DNA of 64,000 nt, from the NCBI GenBank assembly GCA_022483245.1, contig JAKVNR010000001.1, positions 620,001 through 684,000 of the forward strand, given 5' to 3'. Below the pieces are notes generated by a model that did not search any database, was not told where the DNA came from, and saw only the letters and a program-made list of their open reading frames with translations. The position numbers were made by a program, and so were the translations under genes. The stretch's first letter is position 1; each line of letters starts with the position of its first letter. This stretch comes from Lactobacillus sp. Its GTDB lineage: Bacteria; Bacillota; Bacilli; Lactobacillales; Lactobacillaceae. Below, one piece after another: positions 53,149-61,778 of the stretch.

Positions 53149-53745
53149 ATGATCACAACTTCTTTGAGCATTTTTATAGCTGCCACGATCGCCTTCACCG
53201 GGCTGACCCTGGGCATAGCCAATTCCAAACATTTTTTAGTGCTCGACCGCCTGCTGCAGCGGCGTTTATTCGTGCGTGATGAAAAACCCATTAGCCATTT
53301 TTTGTCGGTGATTTTAGCGCCGAAAATGCTGGTTCTTTGGGACTTCATCTTAGCGGCTGGGTTAATTTTGCACGGTAAAATTCTCGCCGCTGGCTGGGCG
53401 CTAGCCACCCTTGCCTTTGCGGACTTGTGCGGGATTGCCGTCAAACATCTGATTAAGCGGCAGCGGCCTTACAATCACGCCGATAACAAAACCGGCTGGT
53501 CTTTCCCAAGCGGGCATATTTTGGGCGCCACGACCATGATCATTATCATCTGGATCCTGCTTGGCAGCCAATTACCAGCAGCATTATTAGCCGGCCTGAT
53601 TATTGTCGGATTGACACTAGCTTTTGCCCGGCTGGAAGCTGGTGCCCATTACCCGGCTGATTTACTTGGAGCAGCCTTACTGGCCCTAGCCTGCTGCTCG
53701 ATTTCTGTTTTTTGCTGGACTAATTTACCGATCATTTTTGCCTAA
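53149..53745 (+). CDS. PAP2-family phosphatase
   Basis: KRQRPYNH, SFPSGHILGATT, LEAGAHYPADLLGA motifs. Confidence 0.9.
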   Translation: MITTSLSIFIAATIAFTGLTLGIANSKHFLVLDRLLQRRLFVRDEKPISHFLSVILAPKMLVLWDFILAAGLILHGKILAAGWALATLAFADLCGIAVKHLIKRQRPYNHADNKTGWSFPSGHILGATTMIIIIWILLGSQLPAALLAGLIIVGLTLAFARLEAGAHYPADLLGAALLALACCSISVFCWTNLPIIFA

Positions 53746-53762
53746 ACCAAGCGATTAAATCA

Positions 53763-53796
53763 AAAGCGATTAGTGTATACTAATCGCTTTTTTGTT
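53763..53796 (+). terminator. Terminator
   Basis: aaagcgattagtgtatactaatcgcttttttg. Confidence 0.7.
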
Positions 53797-53886
53797 TTTA
53801 AATTAAAATTGCATTCTCAAATTGATCCTAACAGGTTACACTTAAGATGTGACTAGTAAGTTTTATTTTTTTAGGAGGAACGAACG

Positions 53887-54963
53887 GTGAAGTTCAGTCA
53901 AATTATCAAGGCTTCCGGCATTGTCCTGGCAGCTGGCATGCTATTAACAGCATGTTCAAACAGTTCCAAGTCATCCAAGGGCAAGTCAACCAAGGATTCA
54001 ATTGCGCTGGTTACCAACAACACTGGGGTTGATGACCACTCATTTAACCAATCCGCTTGGCAAGGCTTGAAAGCCTACGGTAAGAAGTACGGCTTGCGTA
54101 AAGGTACTGGCGGCTACAACTACTTTGAATCTAGTTCAGCTTCTGACCACGTGCCAAACATTGAATCAGCCATTAGTGCTAAGTACAAGACCATCGTTGG
54201 TGTTGGGATCGAATTAACTGACCCAATCAGATCTGAATCCAAGAAGCACCCGAAGACCAACTTCTTGCTGATTGATAACGTTGTTAAGCGGCCAAACGTT
54301 GTGTCAGCCACTTTTAAGAGTCAAGACTCTTGTTACTTAGCTGGTTTAGCTGCTGCTTACACGACCAAGACTAATAAAGTTGGTTTTATCGGCGGCGGCC
54401 ACAATGCGGTTATCGACTTGTTTGAAGCTGGCTACCTGGCCGGTGTTAAGGCTGGTGCCAAGGCCCAAGGCAAGAAGATCAAAGTTTACGACGACTATGT
54501 TGGCAACTTCACTGGTGTCGACAAGGCTAAGATCATTGCCAAGAGTATGTACGCTCACGGCGCTGACGTAGTTATGCACGCAGCTGCTACTGCTGGTGAA
54601 GGCCTCTTCCAAGAAGCTAAGGACATTAACCAAAAGCAGCCTGCTGACAAGAAAGTTTGGGCAATTGGTGTTGACTCTGACCAATCAAGCCTGGGCAAGT
54701 ACACAGCTAGCGACAAGAAGAAGTCTAACTTTACTTTGACTTCAGTTATGAAGGGTTGCGACACTGTTTGTGAAGATATTGCCACTAAGGCTCACCAAGG
54801 CAAGTTCCCTGGCGGCAAGCACCTGGTTTACGGTTTGGAGCACAACGGGACTTATGTTCTGAAAGGCAACCAAAGCGACAAGTGCTGGGCAGCTGTTCAA
54901 AAAGCCCGCAAGGATATTATTGCCGGCAAGATCAAGGTACCAACAGATCCTAAATCAAATTAA
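53887..54963 (+). CDS. BMP-family nucleoside-binding lipoprotein
   Basis: Lipobox LLTAC; DHSFNQSAWQGLKAYGKK; GVDSDQSS. Confidence 0.92.
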   Translation: MKFSQIIKASGIVLAAGMLLTACSNSSKSSKGKSTKDSIALVTNNTGVDDHSFNQSAWQGLKAYGKKYGLRKGTGGYNYFESSSASDHVPNIESAISAKYKTIVGVGIELTDPIRSESKKHPKTNFLLIDNVVKRPNVVSATFKSQDSCYLAGLAAAYTTKTNKVGFIGGGHNAVIDLFEAGYLAGVKAGAKAQGKKIKVYDDYVGNFTGVDKAKIIAKSMYAHGADVVMHAAATAGEGLFQEAKDINQKQPADKKVWAIGVDSDQSSLGKYTASDKKKSNFTLTSVMKGCDTVCEDIATKAHQGKFPGGKHLVYGLEHNGTYVLKGNQSDKCWAAVQKARKDIIAGKIKVPTDPKSN

Positions 54964-55009
54964 GTCTAGGTTGACAAATCATTCGGAAACGAGTTTAATC
55001 AAAAGCGGT

Positions 55010-55137
55010 AACTGTTAGCGATGACCTTTAAAATTAGTCCAGTGAGGCTAAGAAGGAAATCTACCGCTTGGCAGGTCTTTGGCCTGCCCATAAGTAGAAA
55101 GACCAACTTGCACACTGGTGCAGGCTGGTCTTTTTTC
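55010..55137 (+). promoter_or_regulatory. PyrR-binding attenuator leader
   Basis: AGTCCAGTGAGGCTAAGAAGGA anti-antiterminator motif; terminator aaagaccaacttgcacactggtgcaggctggtctttttt. Confidence 0.88.
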
Positions 55138-55167
55138 ATGGGTCATCATAGTTAGAAAGGACGAACA

Positions 55168-55707
55168 ATGAGTAAACAAGTTCTAGACGGCCCCGGCATT
55201 AAGCGTGCCTTAATGCGGATGACCTATGAAGTCGTAGAAAGGAATAAAGGCACTGACCAGCTAGCATTGGTCGGGATCAAAACCCGCGGCTGGTATTTAG
55301 CCCAGCGCATGGCAGCCAATTTAGAAAAAATCGAGCAAGTTAAGTTGCCAGTCACTAGCCTCGATATTACCGCCTACCGCGATGACCTGCCCCTGTCTGA
55401 AAAGCAAGCCAACAATCACAAGCAATTTGATTTAGACATTAACGGGAAAAACATCGTCCTAGTCGATGATGTTCTTTATTCCGGCCGCACTATTCGAGCT
55501 GCCATGGATGCCTTAATGGACCACGGCCGGCCGGCGCGGATTTACCTGGCAATTTTAGTTGACCGCGGCCACCGCGAGCTGCCCATCAGACCCGATTTTG
55601 TCGGAAAAAACATCCCAACTTCGAAAAACGAAGACGTGCAAGTTTGCCTGCAAGAAGTTGACCAGCGTGATGGCATCTTTTTAGCTGACGGAAAGGAGCA
55701 AGCATGA
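55168..55707 (+). CDS. pyrR: Bifunctional pyr operon regulator/uracil phosphoribosyltransferase
   Basis: IVLVDDVLYSGRTIRAAMDAL PRPP motif; PyrR leader upstream. Confidence 0.95.
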   Translation: MSKQVLDGPGIKRALMRMTYEVVERNKGTDQLALVGIKTRGWYLAQRMAANLEKIEQVKLPVTSLDITAYRDDLPLSEKQANNHKQFDLDINGKNIVLVDDVLYSGRTIRAAMDALMDHGRPARIYLAILVDRGHRELPIRPDFVGKNIPTSKNEDVQVCLQEVDQRDGIFLADGKEQA

Positions 55708-57026
55708 GCCAAGCAAAACCTTTCCGCAACCCTGACGCCGTCTTAGACGTCTATGAAAAACCCAAACTAGGACAAGGCATCCTGCTATCCTTGCAGCACA
55801 TGTTCGCCATGTTCGGTTCAACCGTCCTGGTTCCAATTTTAATCGGGATCAGCCCAAGCATCGCCCTGCTGTCATCTGGCGTTGGCACGCTGGTCCACAT
55901 GATTTGTACTAAGTTCAAAATCCCAGCTTATCTGGGCTCAAGTTTTGCCTTCGTCGCCACCATGCAAGCGCTCATGAAAATGGACGGTTACCCGGCTGTT
56001 GCTCAAGGCGCGATTGCATCTGGCTTAGTCTATGTTGTTGTCGCTTTGATTATCGGCCGGGTTGGTTCAGACTGGGTGAACAAAGTCCTGCCGCCAATCG
56101 TCGTTGGGCCAATTATCATTGTCATCGGCTTGTCGCTTGCAACAACAGCAGCCAACGACGCTATGCTGCACAATCAAAAGTACGATCTGACTTACTTTGG
56201 CGTGGCAATTTTCACCCTGGTCATGACTTTGATCTTCCAAATGTGCTTCAAGGGCTTCACCAGCTTGGTTTCAATTATGCTCGGCATTATCTGCGGCTAC
56301 TTGCTGTCCTGCCTGCTCGGCATTGTCGACTTCTCGGGCGTTGTTAAAGCCGCTTGGTTTGCTTGGCCGGCCCTGCAAGTGCCTGGCATCACTTACCACT
56401 TCCGCTGGTATCCGGCCGCCATTTTAACCATGGCCCCGATCGCCTTCGTTACTATGACCGAGCACATGGGCCACATCATGGTGCTGAATTCTTTGACTAA
56501 GCGCAACTTCTTTAAAAATCCTGGCCTGCACCGGACACTGCTCGGCGATGGTTTATCAACGATTGTGGCCGGCTTCATCGGCGGCCCGCCAACTACTTCA
56601 TATGGTGAAAATATCGGGGTGCTAGCCATGACCAAAGTTCACTCCGTTTGGGTTTTGGCTGGTGCCGCAGTTTGCGCGATCATCTTTTCCTGTGTCGGCA
56701 AATTGGCAGCCCTGATTGAATCAATCCCGATGCCAGTTATTGGCGGCATTTCCTTCCTATTATTTGGGACGATTGCGGCCAACGGCTTGAAAATCCTGGT
56801 CGATGATCAGATCGATTTTGGTCAAAAACGCAACATGCTGATTGCTTCGGTGATCTTAGTCATCGGCATCGGCGGCGCCTACCTGCAGCTTGGCTCCTTC
56901 CAATTAACCAGCGTGGCTTTATCGACCATCATGGGTATGCTGCTCAACTGGATTTTGCCAAAACAAGCTGCCAGTGAGAAAGCCCTTGACGAAAAGAAAC
57001 AAAAAGAACAAAAATTCTTCAATTAA
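55704..57026 (+). CDS. uraA: Uracil permease (NCS2 family)
   Basis: NCS2 signature, PTTSYGENIGVLAMTKV. Confidence 0.94.
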   Translation: MSQAKPFRNPDAVLDVYEKPKLGQGILLSLQHMFAMFGSTVLVPILIGISPSIALLSSGVGTLVHMICTKFKIPAYLGSSFAFVATMQALMKMDGYPAVAQGAIASGLVYVVVALIIGRVGSDWVNKVLPPIVVGPIIIVIGLSLATTAANDAMLHNQKYDLTYFGVAIFTLVMTLIFQMCFKGFTSLVSIMLGIICGYLLSCLLGIVDFSGVVKAAWFAWPALQVPGITYHFRWYPAAILTMAPIAFVTMTEHMGHIMVLNSLTKRNFFKNPGLHRTLLGDGLSTIVAGFIGGPPTTSYGENIGVLAMTKVHSVWVLAGAAVCAIIFSCVGKLAALIESIPMPVIGGISFLLFGTIAANGLKILVDDQIDFGQKRNMLIASVILVIGIGGAYLQLGSFQLTSVALSTIMGMLLNWILPKQAASEKALDEKKQKEQKFFN

Positions 57027-57046
57027 ACATCTTGCATAAGACAAAT

Positions 57047-57077
57047 AAAAGGCTTGCCTGCATGGGCAAGCTTTTTT
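57047..57077. terminator. Bidirectional terminator
   Basis: aaaaggcttgcctgcatgggcaagctttttt. Confidence 0.7.
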
Positions 57078-57925
57078 CATTGCTGCAAAGAATTGACAAT
57101 CTTTTGACCAAGCGGGCTCAAAGTTTCATCCTTGCGCCAAGCTAGCTGCAACTCTGTTTCCCACCGGCGGGCCCGAATGCGGTATCGATGCAGGGGCACC
57201 GTAGCTGCAACCGAGGCTGGCAAAATCGCTGTCCCCATCTCTTCGCTGGCCCAAACCAGCGTCGAGCGGGCATCATCGCAGACAATCGCAAAATACGGAT
57301 CGAGCCCAGCTTCAGCAAAAGAGTGGCCCAGCAAATGTTCAAACCGGCGGTAAATGATTAGCGGCTGCTGGGCCAGCGCTGGCAAATCAATTTCCGGTTG
57401 ATCAGTGAGCTGGGCTTGGCTGACTGCCACCATCGGCTCTTTTAACAAGGTTACAACGTGCAGGCCACGGTGATTAAACGGCGTCCGCAAAATCGCTAGG
57501 TCGAGCGTCCGGTTGCGTAGCAGGTCAAGTAAGTGATAAGTATTCCCTTCAAAGACGTCCAGTTTTACTTGCGGGTACAAACTGCGCAATCCACGCATTT
57601 GCCGGTTTTGCAAAAATCCATTTGACGACGACACTGTTCCTAAACTCAAGGTCCCAAGTTCTCCCCGGCCAGCCTTAATAACATTATTTTGCGCGGCTTC
57701 TGTCAAATGCAAAATTTGCTGGGCATAGGCGCTCAGCATCTCGCCTGCATTAGTTAATTCTACCCCGTGACTGGTCCGATTAAACAAAGTAACGCCCAGT
57801 TCAAGCTGGAGCTGTTTTAATTCATATGACAAAACCGGCTGACTGATAAACAGACGTTTAGCAGCAGCCGTCACCTGCTTTTCTTCTGCTAAAACGGCAA
57901 AGTAAGACAGTTGTTTTAAATTCAT
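57077..57925 (-). CDS. LysR-family transcriptional regulator
   Basis: MNLKQLSYFAVLAEEKQVTAAAKRLFISQPVLSYELKQLQLELGVTLFNRTSHGVELT. Confidence 0.93.
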   Translation of the reverse strand: MNLKQLSYFAVLAEEKQVTAAAKRLFISQPVLSYELKQLQLELGVTLFNRTSHGVELTNAGEMLSAYAQQILHLTEAAQNNVIKAGRGELGTLSLGTVSSSNGFLQNRQMRGLRSLYPQVKLDVFEGNTYHLLDLLRNRTLDLAILRTPFNHRGLHVVTLLKEPMVAVSQAQLTDQPEIDLPALAQQPLIIYRRFEHLLGHSFAEAGLDPYFAIVCDDARSTLVWASEEMGTAILPASVAATVPLHRYRIRARRWETELQLAWRKDETLSPLGQKIVNSLQQ

Positions 57926-58026
57926 AATTGGCTATTATCTATATTTTTTATATTACTAATCAAAATTATGTATTATCTTTATACTGCCTTTCATGCTAGA
58001 TTATTGGCAGAAAAGGGGCAAGTAAA

Positions 58027-60306
58027 ATGACAGAAATTCATGGTTTAACGCAGGAAACTGCCGAAAAGAAACTGCAGGAAATTGGCTTAAACGCTGTGCC
58101 TGAACCTAAATTCAGCTTTTTCAAGGCATTTATGTCCGGTCTGTGGAACTTGTCAGCTTGGATTCTTGAAGGGGCAATCTTGCTGGAAATTGCCTTAGGC
58201 AAAGGCATTCAGGCTAGCTTCGTCTTAGCAATGCTGCTGTTTGCGGCTTTAAATAGCGCAATTCAGAAAAAGCGTTCGCGCAGAGTCCTCAGCAGCATTT
58301 CCCACCAGCTAACACCAACCGTTGCCGTTGAACGAGACGGCAAGTGGTCGAATATGGATTCTAAATACTTAGTCCCGGGCGACTTGATCAATTTAAAAGC
58401 TGGGGCCGTTTTGCCAGCCGACGTTGAGATCAAAACTGGCAGCCTGACGATCGACGAATCCAGCATTACTGGCGAATCAAAACCGGCAAAGCATTCAGCC
58501 GGCGAGACTGCTTTTGCCGGAACCACGGTCGTAAAAGGCAATAGTTTGGCGATTGTGACGGCTACGGGGGCCAAATCACGCTCAGGCAAAACCATCAATT
58601 TGATTAACAAATCAGCCGCTCCCGGCCACCTGCAGCAGCTGTTAACCCGGATCATTTTTTACCTATGCCTGCTCGACTCAGCCCTGACCTTAATTCTGTT
58701 AATTGCGGCCATTATCCGCCGTGAAAACGTGTTAAGCATGCTGCCATTTTTAGGTATGATGTTTATCGCAGCTATTCCAGTCGCCATGCCGTCAACTTTT
58801 GCCCTGTCCAACTCCTTTGAAGCAACTCGGTTGAGTAAAGAAGGCGTGCTAACTTCCGATTTAACCGGGATTCAGGACGCAGCCAACTTGAACCTCCTTC
58901 TCCTTGATAAAACCGGCACGATCACTGAAAACAAAACCGCGGTAGCCGAGTGGCACGTTTTTAACGAGGCTGACCCTGCCTTGAGCAACGATGAAATCTT
59001 GCAGCTAGCGGCAGCCGCCACTGATACGCGCGGCCAAAGCATTATCGACAGCGCAATCCTAGAATTTTTGCAGACTAAAAAACTGGCCTTGCTTAAACCG
59101 ACAACTTACCAGCCATTTACCCCCGACCGCGGCTACTCAGAAGCCCAAGTTGGCCAACATAATGTTAAGCTCGGCTCTTTTAAACGGCTGAGTTTGATCG
59201 ACGAAACTGCCAACCAGCAGGTGCAAGCGATCGACTTTCAAGCTGGACGCTCAGTTGCGGTTTTAATTGACGATCATCTGGCCGGGGTCTTTATCCTCCA
59301 AGACCAAGTCCGCCCAGACAGCCAAGCCGCCCTCGCTGAGCTTCAGCAGCGCGGGATTAAGCCGGTTATGCTAACGGGCGACAACCAACGGACTGCTGCC
59401 GCAGTGGCTAAACAAGTACGGCTGACCGGGCGCGTTGTTTCGATTAATGACTTTGATGAAAATAGCGAGCCTGATTTAAAGCAGATCGCCGGTATTGCTG
59501 ACGTTTTACCAGAAGACAAACTGGAAATCGTCAAATTTTTCCAAGCGCACGGTTATATCGTCGGTATGACGGGCGATGGCATCAATGACGCGGCCGCTTT
59601 AAAACAGGCCGAAGTTGGCATTGCCGTAGCCAGTGCCGCCGATGTTGCCAAAAGATCCAGCAAGATGGTCCTGCTGGATGAAGGCTTGACGCCAATTCTC
59701 AAAATCTTGGATGCTGGCCACCGCGTTTATGAGCGGATGACGACCTGGTCGCTGACCAAACTAACCCGGACGGCTGAATTGACAACGCTTTTGACCCTCG
59801 GCTACTTAGTCTTTGGCTACTTGCCAATGGTTTTAAACGCGATGGTGATTTACACGATCATGAACAACTTAGTCACGATGATGATTGGGACTGACCGGAC
59901 GCAGATCAGCCACCAGCCGGAAAACTGGGACATGGCCAAATTATCGCGTTTTGCTTTCAGTTTAGCGGCTGGCTGGATCATCGCTGGTTTTGGCTTAGTT
60001 TGGGGCTTAACGGCAAGCGGCTGGCGGCCGGCTTTGATTAAAACCATGATTTACTGCTTTATGGTAATTTCAGGCATGTTGATTTTGCTGATCACCCGAA
60101 CGCGGAAATTTTTCTGGCAGGATTATCCATCGAAGTGGGTGGCTGGGACGCAAATTGCTGATGTGATCGTTACCTGCGGTCTAGCTTTGTTTGGGATTGC
60201 GATGACTAAAATTAGTTTAGGTGCCCTGCTGCTAACGGCTGTAGTGGCTCTAGTTGCCGCAATTATTATCGACTTTATCTATAAAAAGTTCATCTATTTT
60301 GAATAA
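58027..60306 (+). CDS. P-type (H+/cation) ATPase
   Basis: SSITGESKPAK, LLLDKTGTITENK, MLTGDN, MTGDGINDAAALKQAEVGIAV. Confidence 0.93.
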   Translation: MTEIHGLTQETAEKKLQEIGLNAVPEPKFSFFKAFMSGLWNLSAWILEGAILLEIALGKGIQASFVLAMLLFAALNSAIQKKRSRRVLSSISHQLTPTVAVERDGKWSNMDSKYLVPGDLINLKAGAVLPADVEIKTGSLTIDESSITGESKPAKHSAGETAFAGTTVVKGNSLAIVTATGAKSRSGKTINLINKSAAPGHLQQLLTRIIFYLCLLDSALTLILLIAAIIRRENVLSMLPFLGMMFIAAIPVAMPSTFALSNSFEATRLSKEGVLTSDLTGIQDAANLNLLLLDKTGTITENKTAVAEWHVFNEADPALSNDEILQLAAAATDTRGQSIIDSAILEFLQTKKLALLKPTTYQPFTPDRGYSEAQVGQHNVKLGSFKRLSLIDETANQQVQAIDFQAGRSVAVLIDDHLAGVFILQDQVRPDSQAALAELQQRGIKPVMLTGDNQRTAAAVAKQVRLTGRVVSINDFDENSEPDLKQIAGIADVLPEDKLEIVKFFQAHGYIVGMTGDGINDAAALKQAEVGIAVASAADVAKRSSKMVLLDEGLTPILKILDAGHRVYERMTTWSLTKLTRTAELTTLLTLGYLVFGYLPMVLNAMVIYTIMNNLVTMMIGTDRTQISHQPENWDMAKLSRFAFSLAAGWIIAGFGLVWGLTASGWRPALIKTMIYCFMVISGMLILLITRTRKFFWQDYPSKWVAGTQIADVIVTCGLALFGIAMTKISLGALLLTAVVALVAAIIIDFIYKKFIYFE

Positions 60307-60311
60307 AACTA

Positions 60312-60347
60312 AAATAGACCTAATCATTGAAGATTAGGTCTATTTAT
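60312..60347 (+). terminator. Terminator
   Basis: aatagacctaatcattgaagattaggtctattt. Confidence 0.7.
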
Positions 60348-60450
60348 TTACTGTTTATAAAGTTCAAGGAAGTGTCCGATTCAGCTATCTTCTTTGATAT
60401 AATTAACGCTGGCAACTGACATACGCCTCCCTTGAAAGGAGGTGAATTTG

Positions 60451-60549
60451 ATGCATGATATTTTCGTATTCATCGTTGCTCCGCTTTTAGTCGGAATAAC
60501 TCTTAAGTTATTTGACTGGTGGCTCAGCAGTCACGGCAACGATAAGTAA
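60451..60549 (+). CDS. TA4: Fst-like type I toxin, MHDIFVFIVAPLLVGITLKLFDWWLSSHGNDK
   Basis: SD gaaaggaggtg, extended -10 TGATATAAT (60398-60403), terminator 60595-60628. Confidence 0.9.
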   Translation: MHDIFVFIVAPLLVGITLKLFDWWLSSHGNDK

Positions 60550-60591
60550 CGGTTGCCATGAGCCCACACGCTCATAGTTGCATGAGCGAAA

Positions 60592-60668
60592 AATAAAAGC
60601 ACTATCTGCCCACTAGATAGTGCTTTTTGTGTTGTTTGATACAAATGATATTTTCATATCCGTTGCAC
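60592..60668 (-). ncRNA. TA4 antitoxin antisense RNA
   Basis: Minus -10 TATAAT (60673-60678); DR TTTGATACAAATGATATTTTCATATCCGTTGC matches toxin TTTGATGCATGATATTTTCGTATTCATCGTTGC. Confidence 0.75.
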
Positions 60669-60816
60669 CTTTATTATAGATGAACAAGCATAAAAAGCCA
60701 AATCTTAATTAAAACGCGCTACCACAATATAAAATAATAAGCCAATTAATGAGCCTGTTTTGATATAACTAACGCTGGCAGCTGACATAAGCCTCCCTTG
60801 AAAGGAGGTGAATTCA

Positions 60817-60918
60817 ATGTTCCAGGACTTTTTCAAGTTCGTCGCTGCCCCGATTATTGTCGGTATAGCACTTAAGCTATTTGACCGGTGGCACGAAAGT
60901 CATGGCAACGATATGTAG
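60817..60918 (+). CDS. TA5: Fst-like type I toxin, MFQDFFKFVAAPIIVGIALKLFDRWHESHGNDM
   Basis: SD gaaaggaggtg, -10 TGATATAAC (60764-60769), terminator 60966-60999. Confidence 0.87.
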   Translation: MFQDFFKFVAAPIIVGIALKLFDRWHESHGNDM

Positions 60919-60962
60919 CAGTTGCCTTCGGCTCGCACATTCATCAGTTGCGGTGAATGTAA

Positions 60963-61037
60963 AAGAAAAGCACTATCTCTGTAACAGATAGTGCTTTTTG
61001 CGTATTCAGTGCAGAAAATATTTTTAAATTCGTTGCA
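60963..61037 (-). ncRNA. TA5 antitoxin antisense RNA
   Basis: Minus extended -10 TGTTATACT (61043-61048); DR TATTCAGTGCAGAAAATATTTTTAAATTCGTTGC. Confidence 0.7.
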
Positions 61038-61241
61038 TGTTTAGTATAACAGGACAAACGAAAATAAACATAATTAAAATCTGAATTATAATGTTTTTGC
61101 ACTAAATTAAAATTCTCCCTATGTCGGTTGCAGACTAGCCTTATTTGAAATCGCGATGGTTAAAACCAGTTTGAGTGCATGTTGCTTGCTAGTAAGCCAG
61201 ATCCCATATATATTAAGCATATCTTGAAAGGAGAAGTTCCG

Positions 61242-61484
61242 ATGGTTAAAGTCAAAATCATAAAAATTGGTCATTCCAAAGTTCTTCCCGTTCCTAAAGC
61301 ATTCAAAACCATTAGCACTGAATATGAAGCCTTTTTAGGTAGAGATGGTGCGATTACTTTCTTGCCGGTGACTCTCAATCCCTTTGACAATAAAGACTCT
61401 ATTAAAAAATATGGCAAATTCAATGGCGATACTACTTGTTTCATCGACGTTGGGTTTACTGATAAAAAATATGAAGACCTATAA
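61242..61484 (+). CDS. PemI/MazE-like (AbrB-fold) antitoxin, apparently solitary
   Basis: MVKVKIIKIGHSKVLPVPKAFKTISTEYEAFLGRDGAITFLPVTLNPFDN; SD gaaaggag. Confidence 0.75.
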   Translation: MVKVKIIKIGHSKVLPVPKAFKTISTEYEAFLGRDGAITFLPVTLNPFDNKDSIKKYGKFNGDTTCFIDVGFTDKKYEDL

Positions 61485-61558
61485 TGAGAGAGCAAAATTT
61501 TAAAATTACAAGGAGACGGCCGATTCAGCCGCTTTCGACCCGTACCTTCGTCAGTTGA
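61484..61558 (+). pseudogene. Truncated PemK-like toxin remnant MREQNFKITRRRPIQPLSTRTFVS*
   Basis: TAATG overlap with the antitoxin stop as in pemIK operons; N-terminal MRE.../RRP elements only. Confidence 0.4.
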
Positions 61559-61569
61559 GACAAACGTAA

Positions 61570-61645
61570 AAGAAAAGCACTATCTGTAAGAGAGATAGTG
61601 CTTTTTGCGTGTCCAGTGCATAGGACATTTTCAAGTTCGTTGCAT
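61570..61645 (-). ncRNA. S6: solo Fst-type antitoxin unit
   Basis: Terminator 61573-61606; -10 TATACT (61650-61655); DR CCAGTGCATAGGACATTTTCAAGTTCGTTGC; no toxin ORF. Confidence 0.7.
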
Positions 61646-61778
61646 ACTCAGTATAACATGCCACACGAAAATAAGCATAGTTAAAATCTGAATGGGAAAT
61701 TTTTCCTCACCAACCAACAAAAATCCCCCTACATTCATATATGCAGTGGTGTTAAAATGAACTTGTCATTGTGAGGAA

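Noticed and set aside
55010-55137. Structured leader upstream of 55168
   Set aside because: Explained by a classic PyrR attenuator; nothing novel.
35663-61606. Repeated AAAAGCACTATCT/AGATAGTGCTTTTT hairpins considered as a REP/MITE family or CRISPR-like repeats
   Set aside because: Spacing is irregular, and almost every copy sits at the 3' end of an Fst-like toxin or its remnant, so they are terminators of TA modules.
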